From assembly GCA_013297725.1 (NCBI GenBank), contig JAAFIB010000009.1:1-62190 (forward strand): a stretch of DNA of 62,190 nt, read 5' to 3'. Below, in pieces: positions 35,452-44,326 of this stretch. Position numbers and translations under genes: made by a program. The notes below the pieces were generated by a model. The model was not told the DNA's origin. It ran no database searches and was given only the letters and a program-made list of their open reading frames with translations. Every line of letters starts with the position of its first letter. Positions within the stretch are counted from its first letter, which is position 1. This DNA comes from Sphingomonadales bacterium. Its GTDB lineage: Bacteria > Pseudomonadota > Alphaproteobacteria > Sphingomonadales > Sphingomonadaceae.

Positions 35452-36003
35452 ATGGGTGAAACCAAACCATCAGCACCGGGTTTTTCAACCCTGTCAGAGA
35501 TTAAGGAATTTGCGAGCTTCGCCGCTGGTGCGCAGCGTTACATCCGCCGCTCGCTTGATGTCGCCTTTGACCGCAAAGATGCAATCGCGCTCTGGTCGCG
35601 TGATAGTGTCGAGGCGGCAAGTATTCAGGCGCAATATCGGTTTTATGACCGGCTGCCTGAAATCCGCGCCTTAATCCCCGATTCCAGCGCTATCGCCGAT
35701 GCAGAGCCTTTCATGGCGCCGTTGGTATCGGTCGCGGCGTTTGATTTGGGGCAGGGGCGCATCGAAAGCTTCTCCGCGTTCCGGTTTCTGTATGAACGAC
35801 TGATCGGGGCAGAGGCTCGTCCTTGGCTGCCCGCTGTGTTCTGTGCCGCTGCATCAATGCCGCACTTGCAACCCGAACGGCGCAAAATGTTGCTGCAATC
35901 CATCAGCGAAGCCGTCGCAATGGCCCCGGGCTGGTCAAAACGCGCACCTGCATTCTATCCCGAATGGGTGGAAAAGGTCGAGGCGGGAACAGCTGCGCAC
36001 TAA
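35452..36003 (+). CDS. hypothetical protein (183 aa)
   Basis: Not recognised. 183 residues, mainly helical, no signal peptide or membrane segment; only one cysteine. ATG at 35452 has AGGGG ten bases upstream; a TTG at 35422 would extend it by ten residues. Divergent from the LytS-type kinase; ends six bases before the convergent trmB. Upstream DNA 35270-35451 should contain promoters of both this gene and the kinase operon. Confidence 0.7.
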   Translation: MGETKPSAPGFSTLSEIKEFASFAAGAQRYIRRSLDVAFDRKDAIALWSRDSVEAASIQAQYRFYDRLPEIRALIPDSSAIADAEPFMAPLVSVAAFDLGQGRIESFSAFRFLYERLIGAEARPWLPAVFCAAASMPHLQPERRKMLLQSISEAVAMAPGWSKRAPAFYPEWVEKVEAGTAAH

Positions 36004-36009
36004 TTGGAA

Positions 36010-36723
36010 CTACTTTTTGCGGTACCGAAAATACCAGACTTCATGGCCATATACTGTGCGCGCTTTTGTCTCATAGCGCGTTTCCGGCCAGCCACCGGGG
36101 CGGTTTTGAAATTGTGCGGGGCCATCGCATAGCCATTCAAACTGGTCGCGGTGGCGCTGCATCACCATCAACGCGTGGCGGACATAGATATCGTGATCAG
36201 TGCCAAAGCGGAACTCGCCGCCGGGCTTTAGCTTTGCCGCGATAAGGTTCACTGGCCCATCATTCATCATCCGCCGTTTTGCATGGCGTGCCTTTGGCCA
36301 AGGGTCGGGGTGGAGCAGATAGACAAAGCTTAACGAGCCGTCCGGTATCCGCGCCAGCACATCCATCGCATCACCCATATGCAGGCGTATATTAGGCAGC
36401 GGCCCCATGCCCTGCCAATTTTCGATATGCGATAATGCCATGGCGACGCCGTTTACAAATGGTTCGCAACCGATGAATCCATGCTGCGGCAGCATATCGG
36501 CCCGTGCAGCCATATGTTCGCCGCCGCCAAAGCCAATTTCGAAATGCAGGGGGATGTCATCGCCAAACAGGTCGTTGGCGGTCACTGGGCCTTCAGCGGG
36601 CACAGCGATTTTCGGAAGCAAAGTTTCCACCAGATTGGCATGGCCGACGCGCAGCTTTTTGCCTTTAGAACGGCCATATAGGCGGTTCAGTGTAAGCGGG
36701 TCTCCGGATTTATTCGCGGTCAT
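36010..36723 (-). CDS. trmB: tRNA (guanine-N7)-methyltransferase
   Basis: SAM-dependent methylation of G46 in tRNA. 237 residues with the Rossmann signature HFEIGFGGGEHMAARA, IGCEPFVNGVA, MGDAMDVLARIPDGSLSFVYLLHPDPWPKARHAKRRM, matching TrmB. Note HPDPWPK, where Phe is more common for the first His. Lies close to a tRNA-Met gene on the same strand. Confidence 0.96.
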   Translation of the reverse strand: MTANKSGDPLTLNRLYGRSKGKKLRVGHANLVETLLPKIAVPAEGPVTANDLFGDDIPLHFEIGFGGGEHMAARADMLPQHGFIGCEPFVNGVAMALSHIENWQGMGPLPNIRLHMGDAMDVLARIPDGSLSFVYLLHPDPWPKARHAKRRMMNDGPVNLIAAKLKPGGEFRFGTDHDIYVRHALMVMQRHRDQFEWLCDGPAQFQNRPGGWPETRYETKARTVYGHEVWYFRYRKK

Positions 36724-36765
36724 GATTGCGGCAATCGGGTCCAGCTTATGCAGAAAATCGGGTAG

Positions 36766-36842
36766 TGGTAGCGAAGGAGGGACTTGAACCCCCGACCTAT
36801 GGATTATGATTCCACCGCTCTAACCAGCTGAGCTACTTCGCC
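36766..36842 (-). tRNA. tRNA-Met (anticodon CAT)
   Basis: 77 bases including encoded CCA. Cloverleaf fits: acceptor GGCGAAG with CTTCGCT (a G1-T72 wobble), D-arm GCTC/GAGC, anticodon stem GTGGA/TCCAT with loop ATCATAA, T-arm GGGGG/CCCTC with TTCAAGT. The G1-T72 pair and this body resemble alphaproteobacterial elongator Met rather than initiator; Ile2 (lysidine) cannot be excluded. Confidence 0.92.
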
Positions 36843-36968
36843 ATACCCATGCCGTTGGAATATACACCGGCAAGACAGGAGCGCGCCTATAAGCGGGCAA
36901 AACGAGGTGGTCAACTGGCGATTTGGCCGCTAGCGAACGTGCGATGTAGTAAGCAAACAGGATTAGTT

Positions 36969-38198
36969 ATGGCGCAGGTGGGGGTGTTGATCGTTGGGGC
37001 AGGGCATGGCGGTGCGCAGGCGGCGATTGCGTTGCGGCAAAATGGCTATGCGGGGCGGATCATTATGGTCGGACGAGAGCCGGAAATCCCCTATGAACGC
37101 CCGCCGTTATCAAAGGATTATCTGTCGCAGGAAAAACCGTTTGAGCGCATTCAGATAAGGCCAGCGGCTTTTTGGGCCGAAAAGAACATCGAGATGATGT
37201 TGAATGAAGAGGTTGTTGCAGTTGATTCGGCGGCACACATCGTCTCGCTGGCGTCAGGTGAGACGCTTTCCTATGAACATCTGATCTGGGCAACCGGCGG
37301 TGATCCGCGGCGGCTTCACTGCGACGGCGCTGAGTTGGACGGCATCCATGTTGTCCGCACGCGCGCAGATGTTGATGCAATGATGGTTGAGCTGGATAAT
37401 GTGTCGCGTGTTGCGGTGATTGGCGGCGGCTATATCGGGCTTGAGGCAGCGGCGGTGTTGCGCAAGCTGGGCAAAGAGGTCGTGCTGTTGGAAGCATTGC
37501 CCCGCGTGCTGGCGCGTGTGGCGGGCGAGGAACTTTCCGCCTTTTATGAAGCCGAACACCGCGCCCATGGCGTTGATCTGCGCACCGGCGTTGGTGTTGT
37601 TGCCATTGAAGGTCAGTGGCGTGTTTCGGGCGTGACGTTGGGTGATGGTTCAACCGTTGCGGCGGACATGGTCATTGTTGGCATTGGCATTATTCCCTCG
37701 GTCGAGCCTTTGCTGGCAGCGGGAGCCGATGGCGGAAACGGTGTGACCGTCGACGCGCATTGCCGCACGTCATTGCCCGATGTTTTCGCCATTGGTGATT
37801 GCGCGGCGCATGAGAACAGCTTTGCTGATGGTGCAACGATCCGGCTGGAATCAGTGCAGAACGCAAACGATCAAGCAACCGTTGCGGCCAAGACTATTTG
37901 CGGTGTGCCGGTTGAATACAGCGCGACGCCGTGGTTCTGGTCAAACCAATATGACCTGAAACTGCAAACCGTCGGACTATCCACAGGCTTTGATACCGCA
38001 GTAATGCGCGGTGATCCTGTTACGCGCAGCTTTTCGGTGATCTATCTGAAAGACGGCCAAGTCCGCGCGCTCGATTGCGTCAATATGGTCAAGGACTATG
38101 TGCAGGGACGCAAGCTGGTGGAGGCGCGCGCTGTGATCGATCCAGCCATGTTGGCCGACACAAATGTGCCACTGAAAGAAATGCTGGCTGACGCTTGA
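36969..38198 (+). CDS. ferredoxin reductase-type FAD-dependent oxidoreductase
   Basis: 409-residue flavoprotein of the rhodocoxin/putidaredoxin reductase type. FAD motif [14 protein letters not shown] (5-18), the [10 protein letters not shown] loop, NAD(P) motif [21 protein letters not shown] and the second FAD motif [12 protein letters not shown] are all present. It would pass electrons from NAD(P)H to a 2Fe-2S ferredoxin, often for a P450 or Rieske oxygenase; neither partner is adjacent. Start at 36969 ([10 protein letters not shown]) is chosen; the frame is open to 36849. Confidence 0.94.
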   Translation: MAQVGVLIVGAGHGGAQAAIALRQNGYAGRIIMVGREPEIPYERPPLSKDYLSQEKPFERIQIRPAAFWAEKNIEMMLNEEVVAVDSAAHIVSLASGETLSYEHLIWATGGDPRRLHCDGAELDGIHVVRTRADVDAMMVELDNVSRVAVIGGGYIGLEAAAVLRKLGKEVVLLEALPRVLARVAGEELSAFYEAEHRAHGVDLRTGVGVVAIEGQWRVSGVTLGDGSTVAADMVIVGIGIIPSVEPLLAAGADGGNGVTVDAHCRTSLPDVFAIGDCAAHENSFADGATIRLESVQNANDQATVAAKTICGVPVEYSATPWFWSNQYDLKLQTVGLSTGFDTAVMRGDPVTRSFSVIYLKDGQVRALDCVNMVKDYVQGRKLVEARAVIDPAMLADTNVPLKEMLADA

Positions 38199-38318
38199 GT
38201 GCATTAGAGCACCTCCGAACCCAATAGGGTTCGCAAGGCCGACCGGCCGCCCGAGCTTATGCGAGGAAAGCCAAGCCAACGGATGTTGGCGCCCGGCGTT
38301 TGAGGGATTATCAAATAA

Positions 38319-38394
38319 TGGTGCCTCGGGACGGATTCGAACCGCCGACACGCGGATTTTCAATCCGCTGCTCTACCAACTGAGCTACCGAGGC
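38319..38394 (-). tRNA. tRNA-Phe (anticodon GAA)
   Basis: 76 bases with encoded CCA. Acceptor GCCTCGG/CCGAGGC, D-arm GCTC/GAGC, anticodon stem GCGGA/TCCGC with loop TTGAAAA, T-arm GGCGG/CCGTC-type with TTCGAAT. It follows the maf-RNase-yacG cluster on the same strand, a common alphaproteobacterial arrangement. Confidence 0.96.
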
Positions 38395-38474
38395 ATCTAG
38401 AAGCGCTGATTTAGCTGCTGCATTTTGGAGCGCCGCCTATAGGCAAGGGCCGCGCCGCTTGTCCAGTCCCTAAT

Positions 38475-38645
38475 TCAGTATTCTTCTGGCAAATCGGGGT
38501 CAGCAGGCGGGCCTTTCATCCGGTAGCCCTCGCCGAGCCATTGAAGCAGGTCACGGTCTTTACAGCCTTTGCTGCAAAACGGTTTGTGTTCCGGTGCCTC
38601 CGGTTGGTTGCACAACGGGCATTTGGCTTGGCTATTGGCTGACAT
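38475..38645 (-). CDS. yacG: DNA gyrase inhibitor YacG
   Basis: 56-residue zinc protein that binds gyrase B. Zinc ligands CPLC (9-12) and FCSKGC (24-29) followed by the conserved KDRDLLQWL. Ends PDLPEEY, typical of the family. Start at 38645 (MSANSQ) overlaps the RNase gene by 14 bases; upstream in-frame starts lie deeper in that gene. Confidence 0.92.
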   Translation of the reverse strand: MSANSQAKCPLCNQPEAPEHKPFCSKGCKDRDLLQWLGEGYRMKGPPADPDLPEEY

Positions 38646-39699
38646 GGACATGTCCATAACCGTTTTGACTGGAATCGCAACGCAGGGTGACATCGCAGCC
38701 CAGGCTGGTTCGCAGTTCCGCCAACAGCACTGGCCAGCGTTCGATCTGCGCAATGATGTCGGTAGTGGCGACTAGTTCGCGTTTGCCAGTGCCCTGCGAC
38801 CGGGCGGCATCGCGGAGCAACCATAATGCCTCTGTTTCCAGCGACGGTGCTTTCCATTCGGTGCCGCATAACGTTTCAAATACACTGGGACCGGGGCGAG
38901 GAAGGACAAGCTGAGCAAAGCCAAAACCGCTTACAGCGGTGCGTTCGTGCGGTGGTAACACAGCGCAAGCGTTAGCCAATGCTGCATCAATTTCGGCGCG
39001 TTCAGCTTTGTTTACGCTAGCGAGAAAGTCGATACCGACCTGTCCGCCAATTCCGTATAGGCGCAGCAGCCACGGGATCGCGCGCGCTGCGGCAAGGTTG
39101 ACCGCATGCGCCGCCCCAAACCCGTCAATGTCGATCATTGTCATCGCGCGTGTGCGTTCGATGCTTAGCAAGCCGCCTTCGATAACAAACTCGCCAGTGA
39201 TCCCGCGTTCGCACCAGATGTCTGATTGCGCATCACCAATTACAGATTTGTCGATTTGGACTTCGGGGCAGGTATTGCCAAGTATCGAGTGGATTCGCAC
39301 AGCCTCTGTCGGCCCCGCGCAGACAACCGCATTCAGGTCGGGCCAATGCGTCTGAATATAATTGCCAAGCCCAAACTCCCGTGCCTCGGCCTGCCGGAAT
39401 ACCGGGCGTTTCCAACGGCCGGGTTCAGGAAACGGCGCGCGGATCAGCTCTGCGGTCAGCCAGCTGCCTTCGCTGTAATCCGGGATTGGGGAAATCTCGC
39501 CTTCGCCGCTGCCATATTCGACCAATGCCCGGCGCGCGCCAATCTTCGCGCCAAGGCGGACTTGTGTAGTAACGCCCGGCAGCAACAGCTGCGCATCATC
39601 CAATAATCGCAACAGCCGTAGTTCAACCAGCTTGTCATTTTCATACAGCATCAACCGGATTTCACCCGGTGCAGCATCCCACAATAGAACGCGCTTCAT
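38632..39699 (-). CDS. ribonuclease E/G family protein, short
   Basis: 355-residue protein related to RNase E/G by position (between maf and yacG) and by LGAKIGARRALVEYGSGEGE and the catalytic-domain-like segment MTMIDIDGFGAAHAVNLAAARAIPWLLRLYGIGGQVGIDFL. It is shorter than full RNase G and lacks an obvious zinc-link CPxC motif, so the tetramer interface may be absent. Start overlaps the maf stop by four bases. Function in RNA decay is inferred. Confidence 0.82.
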   Translation of the reverse strand: MKRVLLWDAAPGEIRLMLYENDKLVELRLLRLLDDAQLLLPGVTTQVRLGAKIGARRALVEYGSGEGEISPIPDYSEGSWLTAELIRAPFPEPGRWKRPVFRQAEAREFGLGNYIQTHWPDLNAVVCAGPTEAVRIHSILGNTCPEVQIDKSVIGDAQSDIWCERGITGEFVIEGGLLSIERTRAMTMIDIDGFGAAHAVNLAAARAIPWLLRLYGIGGQVGIDFLASVNKAERAEIDAALANACAVLPPHERTAVSGFGFAQLVLPRPGPSVFETLCGTEWKAPSLETEALWLLRDAARSQGTGKRELVATTDIIAQIERWPVLLAELRTSLGCDVTLRCDSSQNGYGHVHVSQ

Positions 39700-40265
39700 T
39701 CGACCGGATAACCGGCGGAGCGAAGCAACGCGCGGGTTTCATACAGCGGCAGGCCAATCACACCCGAATGGCTTCCTGCCATCCAGTCAATCAATGCTTC
39801 GGCGCGGCCTTGAATAGCATAGCCGCCCGCTTTGCCTAACCCTTCGCCAGTGGCAATATACGCGTCCATTTCAGCATCACTCAGCCGTTTGAAACGAACG
39901 ATGCTGTCGCTTAACCTGCTGCGTGCTGTGCCGTCAGCGCCGATCACGCAAACAGCACTGAACACATGATGCCGCCGCCCGCTAAGGAGTTTCAGGAACC
40001 CCCGTTGCATCTCGGCATCGGCTGCTTGCGGCAAAATCCGGCGTCCAACAGCAACAGTTGTATCACCCGCAATCACAATCTCGCCGGTTGAGCGGCTAAC
40101 CGCATGCGCCTTTTCCACGGCCATACGCAGTGCATAGACACGCGCCACTTCGCCTTTATGCGGCGTTTCATCGATATCAGGCGAAGCAATTCGGTCGGGT
40201 GTGACGCCGATCTGATTCAGTAAGTCACGGCGACGCGGGGATGAAGAGGCGAGGATAAGTTGCAA
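39696..40265 (-). CDS. maf: Maf-family nucleoside triphosphate pyrophosphatase
   Basis: House-cleaning NTP pyrophosphatase (dTTP/UTP or modified nucleotides). 189 residues: N-terminal LILASSSPRRRDLLNQIG, catalytic VIAGDTTVAVGRRIL, and GYAIQGRAEALIDWMAGSHSGVIGLPLYE near the C-terminus. Start has no strong ribosome site but matches the family. First of maf-RNase-yacG-tRNA-Phe. Confidence 0.95.
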   Translation of the reverse strand: MQLILASSSPRRRDLLNQIGVTPDRIASPDIDETPHKGEVARVYALRMAVEKAHAVSRSTGEIVIAGDTTVAVGRRILPQAADAEMQRGFLKLLSGRRHHVFSAVCVIGADGTARSRLSDSIVRFKRLSDAEMDAYIATGEGLGKAGGYAIQGRAEALIDWMAGSHSGVIGLPLYETRALLRSAGYPVE

Positions 40266-40500
40266 AGATTAGTATCCGTTCCGCGAACAAAAATGCGATC
40301 CGACTGCTGCCAGTATATCGTCGCTATGCCTTGATGGTTTATGCCTAATTGCGAAAACCTGTGCGGCGTTTAACGGCAACAACGTGAAATGAAAAGATGC
40401 GCCGTCGCGTGACAAAATGCGACAAAAATTGACGTGCATATTGGCGCTGCGCTTCGCATAAGCGTGTAACATAATAATAATGAACAATGGAGCCCCTCCC

Positions 40501-43206
40501 ATGACGCTGAACCGGACCTCCCGCCGCATTAGCACCAGCCATTTCTGTCTTGCCTTCGTCCTTGTTTCAAGTCCGGCTTTGGCCGTTGAAGAGGTTGTTT
40601 TCGAGGAACAAACTGTAGAGGAAGAGGGCACGCCAAAGGGCGAAATCCTTGTTATTGGCACGCGCATCGCGGGTTCAGTTGAAACCGACGTTCCGCCGAC
40701 AGACACTCTAAATGAAGCCGACATTGCAGCAGTCGGTGGATCTTCGGTTGCTGACGTGCTGGCTGCCATCGCGCCGCAAACCGGGTCAGGTCGCGGCCGG
40801 GGCAGCGGACCTCCGATAATTCTGCTGAATGGTCAGCGCATTTCAAGCTTCCGTGAACTACGCGACCTGCCGCCAGAGGCGATCAAGCAGGTGCAGATTT
40901 TCCCCGAGGAAGTCGCGCTGCAATATGGTTTTCGTCCTGACCAGCGCGTTGTCAATTTTATCCTGAAAGATAACTTCGCCAGTTTTAGTGCCGAGGTTGA
41001 TTATTCAATTCCTGAAAAAGGTGGCTTCTCCACCAAGGAGTTTGAAAACACACTGACACGGATTGGCAAAAGCACGCGACTAAACATTGATATCGAATTT
41101 GAAAGTTCCAGCCGCCTGACCGAAGATGAGCGTAATGTCTTAAGCAGCGGCACTTCCGCGCCATATGCGCTGGCCGGTAACGTAACCGGCCTTGGCGTTG
41201 GTGGAGAGATTGATCCTGCACTAAGCGCACTTGCAGGCAGGACGGTAACGATCGCAGCTGTCCCCGGTAGCGCGACACTCGCCGGATTTGCAGCAAATGC
41301 TAATCAGATTGCATCGGGCGACATCGGTGAATTCCGTACCTTGCTACCATCGCAGCAACGTTTCGAAGTAAACACTAGCTGGAGCAAAATGCTAGCTCCG
41401 CAAACGAACATGTCGTTCAGTGCGTCATTTGAACAACAGGATCAACAAAGCCAGTTGGGCTTGCCCTTTGCTAGTCTGATCGTGCCGGGGGGAAGCGCGT
41501 TTAGCCCGTTTGCCAGCAATGTACGGCTGAACCGTTATTTCGATAATCCGCGCCCATTTTCGCGCACCAGTTCAAACCGGTCGCTGCAATTTGGCGCTGG
41601 TTTTAACACTGTCATCGCTGACTGGAAGCTGGCGCTGACTGCCGATTACCAGTTGAGCAAATCCGAAAGCCGCACGTTTACCAACGCTGACACCAGTGCC
41701 CTGAATGCTGCGATAACTGCCGGAACAGTCAATCCGTTTGCCGCCAACCTTGGCAGGGACTTGTTGTTTGCCGCGCCCGACACAACCAAGGGCACCGCCG
41801 CCCCCATCGAATTGCGCGGCACATTGTCGGGCAAGCCATTCACATTACCGGCAGGGCCAGTCTTGCTGACACTACGCACCGGTTTTGATCGCAAGACTTT
41901 CGACACCAGCGCTTTCCGGCGCGGGATCACCACCGATGTTTCGCTGCGCCGAAACAATACGAACGCTGCGTTCAATCTTGAGGTTCCGCTGATCGAGCGC
42001 GGACTGGGTGCTTTGGGCGGTATCGGAAGCTTGTCGATCAACGGCAACATGGGCTTTACCGATGTGTCCGATGTAGGAATGCTGATTGAATATGGCGCAG
42101 GGCTGCGCTGGTCGCCCATCGAAAGCCTGTCGCTGTCGGCCTCGATCATCGGTGATGAAAATGCGCCTAGCCTGTCGCAGCTTGGCAATCCATTTCAGGT
42201 GACACCCAATGCCGCTGTCTTTGATTTTACGCGCGGTGAAAGCCGCTTTGTCGATTTGGTATCGGGTGGCAATCCAGCCTTGGTTGCTGAAAGCAGGCGC
42301 GATTTCAAAGTGTCGGCGGATTGGACTCCGAAATTCGTCGAGGGGTTGAGCCTTCAGCTGGAGTATTTCAAAAACAAAAGCCGTAATACAACGGCAGCGT
42401 TCCCGTTGCTGACATCGGAAATAGAGGCGGCTTTCCCGGGCCGCGTGACGCGTGATCTGAACGGGCAATTAGTCCGTGTCGATCAGCGCCCGGTTAATTT
42501 TGACCGCGAAGAATCGCAGCGTATTCGCTGGAGCTTTAACATGTCCGGCGGAATCGGTAAGCAACCGCAAGGAGGCTTTGGTGGCGCTCCGGGCGGAGGG
42601 CGTCCGCCTGGTGCTGGTGGTCCTGGTGCTGGTGGCCCCCCCGGAGCTGGTCGCCCTTCAGGTGCAGGCGGTGGTGGAGGTGGTCGCGGACCGATGGCGA
42701 TGATGGCAGGCGGTGGCCAACCAAGTCGCTGGTCGTTGGCTCTATCGCACACAATCCGCTTGCAGGAAGAAATCCTGATCCGTCCGGGTGTGCCGGTTCT
42801 CGATTTGCTGAACGGTTCTGCAACTAGCAGCCTTGGTGGAGCACCACGGCATGATTTGACGCTAAGCGGCGGCGTGTTCGCAAAGGGCATGGGTATGCGG
42901 CTAGAGGGCAGCTATCGCAGTGCCACCCGGGTTGATGGCAACAGCCTGACGGGAACCAGCGATCTGCGCTTTAGCGATCTTGCGTCGCTGAATGCGTTTT
43001 TCTTTGTCAGCCTTGATCAGCGGGGGAAGCTGACGCAAAAGTTGAAATGGCTGAGGGGAAGCCGCATCGCATTCCGCATCCAAAATGTCTTTGCCGATGT
43101 TATCGATGTGCGTGATGATGCAGGCCGGGTGCCATTAAGCTATCAGCCCGGCTTGCTTGATCCGCAGGGACGCGTTTTTGAATTCAGTTTCCGCAAACGT
43201 TTTTGA
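40501..43206 (+). CDS. TonB-dependent receptor with Gly/Pro-rich insert
   Basis: 901-residue outer-membrane receptor. Signal peptide ending SSPALA, TonB-box-like acidic region (EEVVFEEQTVEEE), plug domain with EADIAAVGGSSVADVLAAIAPQTGSGRGRGSGPPIILLNG and VNFILKDNFASF, then a beta barrel ending in the Phe-terminated FEFSFRKRF. Residues about 690-740 are a Gly/Pro/Ala low-complexity stretch unusual inside a barrel. The start at 40501 has GGAG eight bases upstream. Ligand unknown; no transport genes adjacent. Confidence 0.92.
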   Translation: MTLNRTSRRISTSHFCLAFVLVSSPALAVEEVVFEEQTVEEEGTPKGEILVIGTRIAGSVETDVPPTDTLNEADIAAVGGSSVADVLAAIAPQTGSGRGRGSGPPIILLNGQRISSFRELRDLPPEAIKQVQIFPEEVALQYGFRPDQRVVNFILKDNFASFSAEVDYSIPEKGGFSTKEFENTLTRIGKSTRLNIDIEFESSSRLTEDERNVLSSGTSAPYALAGNVTGLGVGGEIDPALSALAGRTVTIAAVPGSATLAGFAANANQIASGDIGEFRTLLPSQQRFEVNTSWSKMLAPQTNMSFSASFEQQDQQSQLGLPFASLIVPGGSAFSPFASNVRLNRYFDNPRPFSRTSSNRSLQFGAGFNTVIADWKLALTADYQLSKSESRTFTNADTSALNAAITAGTVNPFAANLGRDLLFAAPDTTKGTAAPIELRGTLSGKPFTLPAGPVLLTLRTGFDRKTFDTSAFRRGITTDVSLRRNNTNAAFNLEVPLIERGLGALGGIGSLSINGNMGFTDVSDVGMLIEYGAGLRWSPIESLSLSASIIGDENAPSLSQLGNPFQVTPNAAVFDFTRGESRFVDLVSGGNPALVAESRRDFKVSADWTPKFVEGLSLQLEYFKNKSRNTTAAFPLLTSEIEAAFPGRVTRDLNGQLVRVDQRPVNFDREESQRIRWSFNMSGGIGKQPQGGFGGAPGGGRPPGAGGPGAGGPPGAGRPSGAGGGGGGRGPMAMMAGGGQPSRWSLALSHTIRLQEEILIRPGVPVLDLLNGSATSSLGGAPRHDLTLSGGVFAKGMGMRLEGSYRSATRVDGNSLTGTSDLRFSDLASLNAFFFVSLDQRGKLTQKLKWLRGSRIAFRIQNVFADVIDVRDDAGRVPLSYQPGLLDPQGRVFEFSFRKRF

Positions 43207-43333
43207 GGCAAGCGTTTTTGAGGCAGGCGGTAAGGCATGCACTTTTAGCCAAGAAAAGGCTTGGCATCGGCTTTCAGGCGCATATAGGCTTCAGTCTTGC
43301 CAACCATGATGCGTAATTCCGAAAGACGATTTG

Positions 43334-44326
43334 ATGACTGACATTCCAAACATCCAGCCTGATGCCCGCGGCACGACTGTGCTTGATGCCCCCGACACTA
43401 AAGTCAATGTGCGTGAAATGTTTGGCATCGACGTCGATATGGAATGCCCCGCCTTTTCGGAAGCTGACGAACGCGTTCCAGATTTTGATGCGTCCTATGT
43501 GTTTGACCCAGACACGACGCTCGCGATCCTTGCAGGCTTTGCCCACAACCGCCGCGTGATGGTTCAGGGGTATCACGGCACAGGCAAATCGACACATATC
43601 GAACAGGTTGCCGCGCGCCTGAAATGGCCATGCATCCGGATCAACCTGGACGCACATATCAGCCGTATCGACCTGATCGGGCGCGACGCGATTGTCCTGC
43701 GCGATGGTCAGCAGGTGACTGAATTCCGCGAAGGCCTGTTGCCATGGGCGCTGCAAACACCGACCGCGTTGGTCTTTGACGAATATGATGCGGGCCGCCC
43801 CGATGTCATGTTTGTGATCCAGCGTGTTTTGGAAACCGAGGGCAAGCTGACCTTGCTTGACCAAAACCGCGTCATCCGTCCAAACCCGTGGTTCCGCATG
43901 TTTGCAACGGCCAATACGGTTGGTCTTGGCGATACCAGCGGGCTGTATCACGGCACGCAACAGATCAACCAAGGCCAGATGGACCGGTGGAACATCGTCG
44001 TTGGCCTCAACTATTTGCCCGCGCAAGTGGAGGCACAGATTGTGCTGGCTAAGGCTGAAGGTTCAGGCAGCGAGGACGTGACCAAAATGGTCAAGGTTGC
44101 CGAGTTGACCCGTCAGGGCTTTATCAACGGAGATATCTCAACCGTGATGAGCCCGCGTACGGTTATTACCTGGGCGCAAAACACCGCGATCTTTAAAGAC
44201 ATCGGTTTTGCCTTCCGCCTGTCATTCCTGAATAAATGTGACGAGGCCGAACGGATGCTGGTCGCGGAATATTACCAGCGCGTTTTCGGTAAGGATCTGC
44301 CCGAAAGTGTAGTTGGCAAAAGCTAA
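43334..44326 (+). CDS. cobS: cobaltochelatase subunit CobS-like AAA ATPase
   Basis: 330-residue MoxR-type AAA+ ATPase, the small ATPase subunit of aerobic cobaltochelatase for vitamin B12. Walker [10 protein letters not shown], Walker [11 protein letters not shown], sensor region [27 protein letters not shown]-type (here INQGQMDRW). Matches CobS throughout. The expected partner cobT is not adjacent: the next gene, overlapping by one base, is a DUF900 hydrolase. cobT may be elsewhere. ATG at 43334; a TTG at 43331 precedes it. Confidence 0.93.
   Translation: MTDIPNIQPDARGTTVLDAPDTKVNVREMFGIDVDMECPAFSEADERVPDFDASYVFDPDTTLAILAGFAHNRRVMVQGYHGTGKSTHIEQVAARLKWPCIRINLDAHISRIDLIGRDAIVLRDGQQVTEFREGLLPWALQTPTALVFDEYDAGRPDVMFVIQRVLETEGKLTLLDQNRVIRPNPWFRMFATANTVGLGDTSGLYHGTQQINQGQMDRWNIVVGLNYLPAQVEAQIVLAKAEGSGSEDVTKMVKVAELTRQGFINGDISTVMSPRTVITWAQNTAIFKDIGFAFRLSFLNKCDEAERMLVAEYYQRVFGKDLPESVVGKS

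Noticed and set aside
38199-38318. GAGGAAAG resembling the first conserved region of RNase P RNA
   Set aside because: The interval is only 120 bases, far too short for rnpB, and the other conserved regions are missing.
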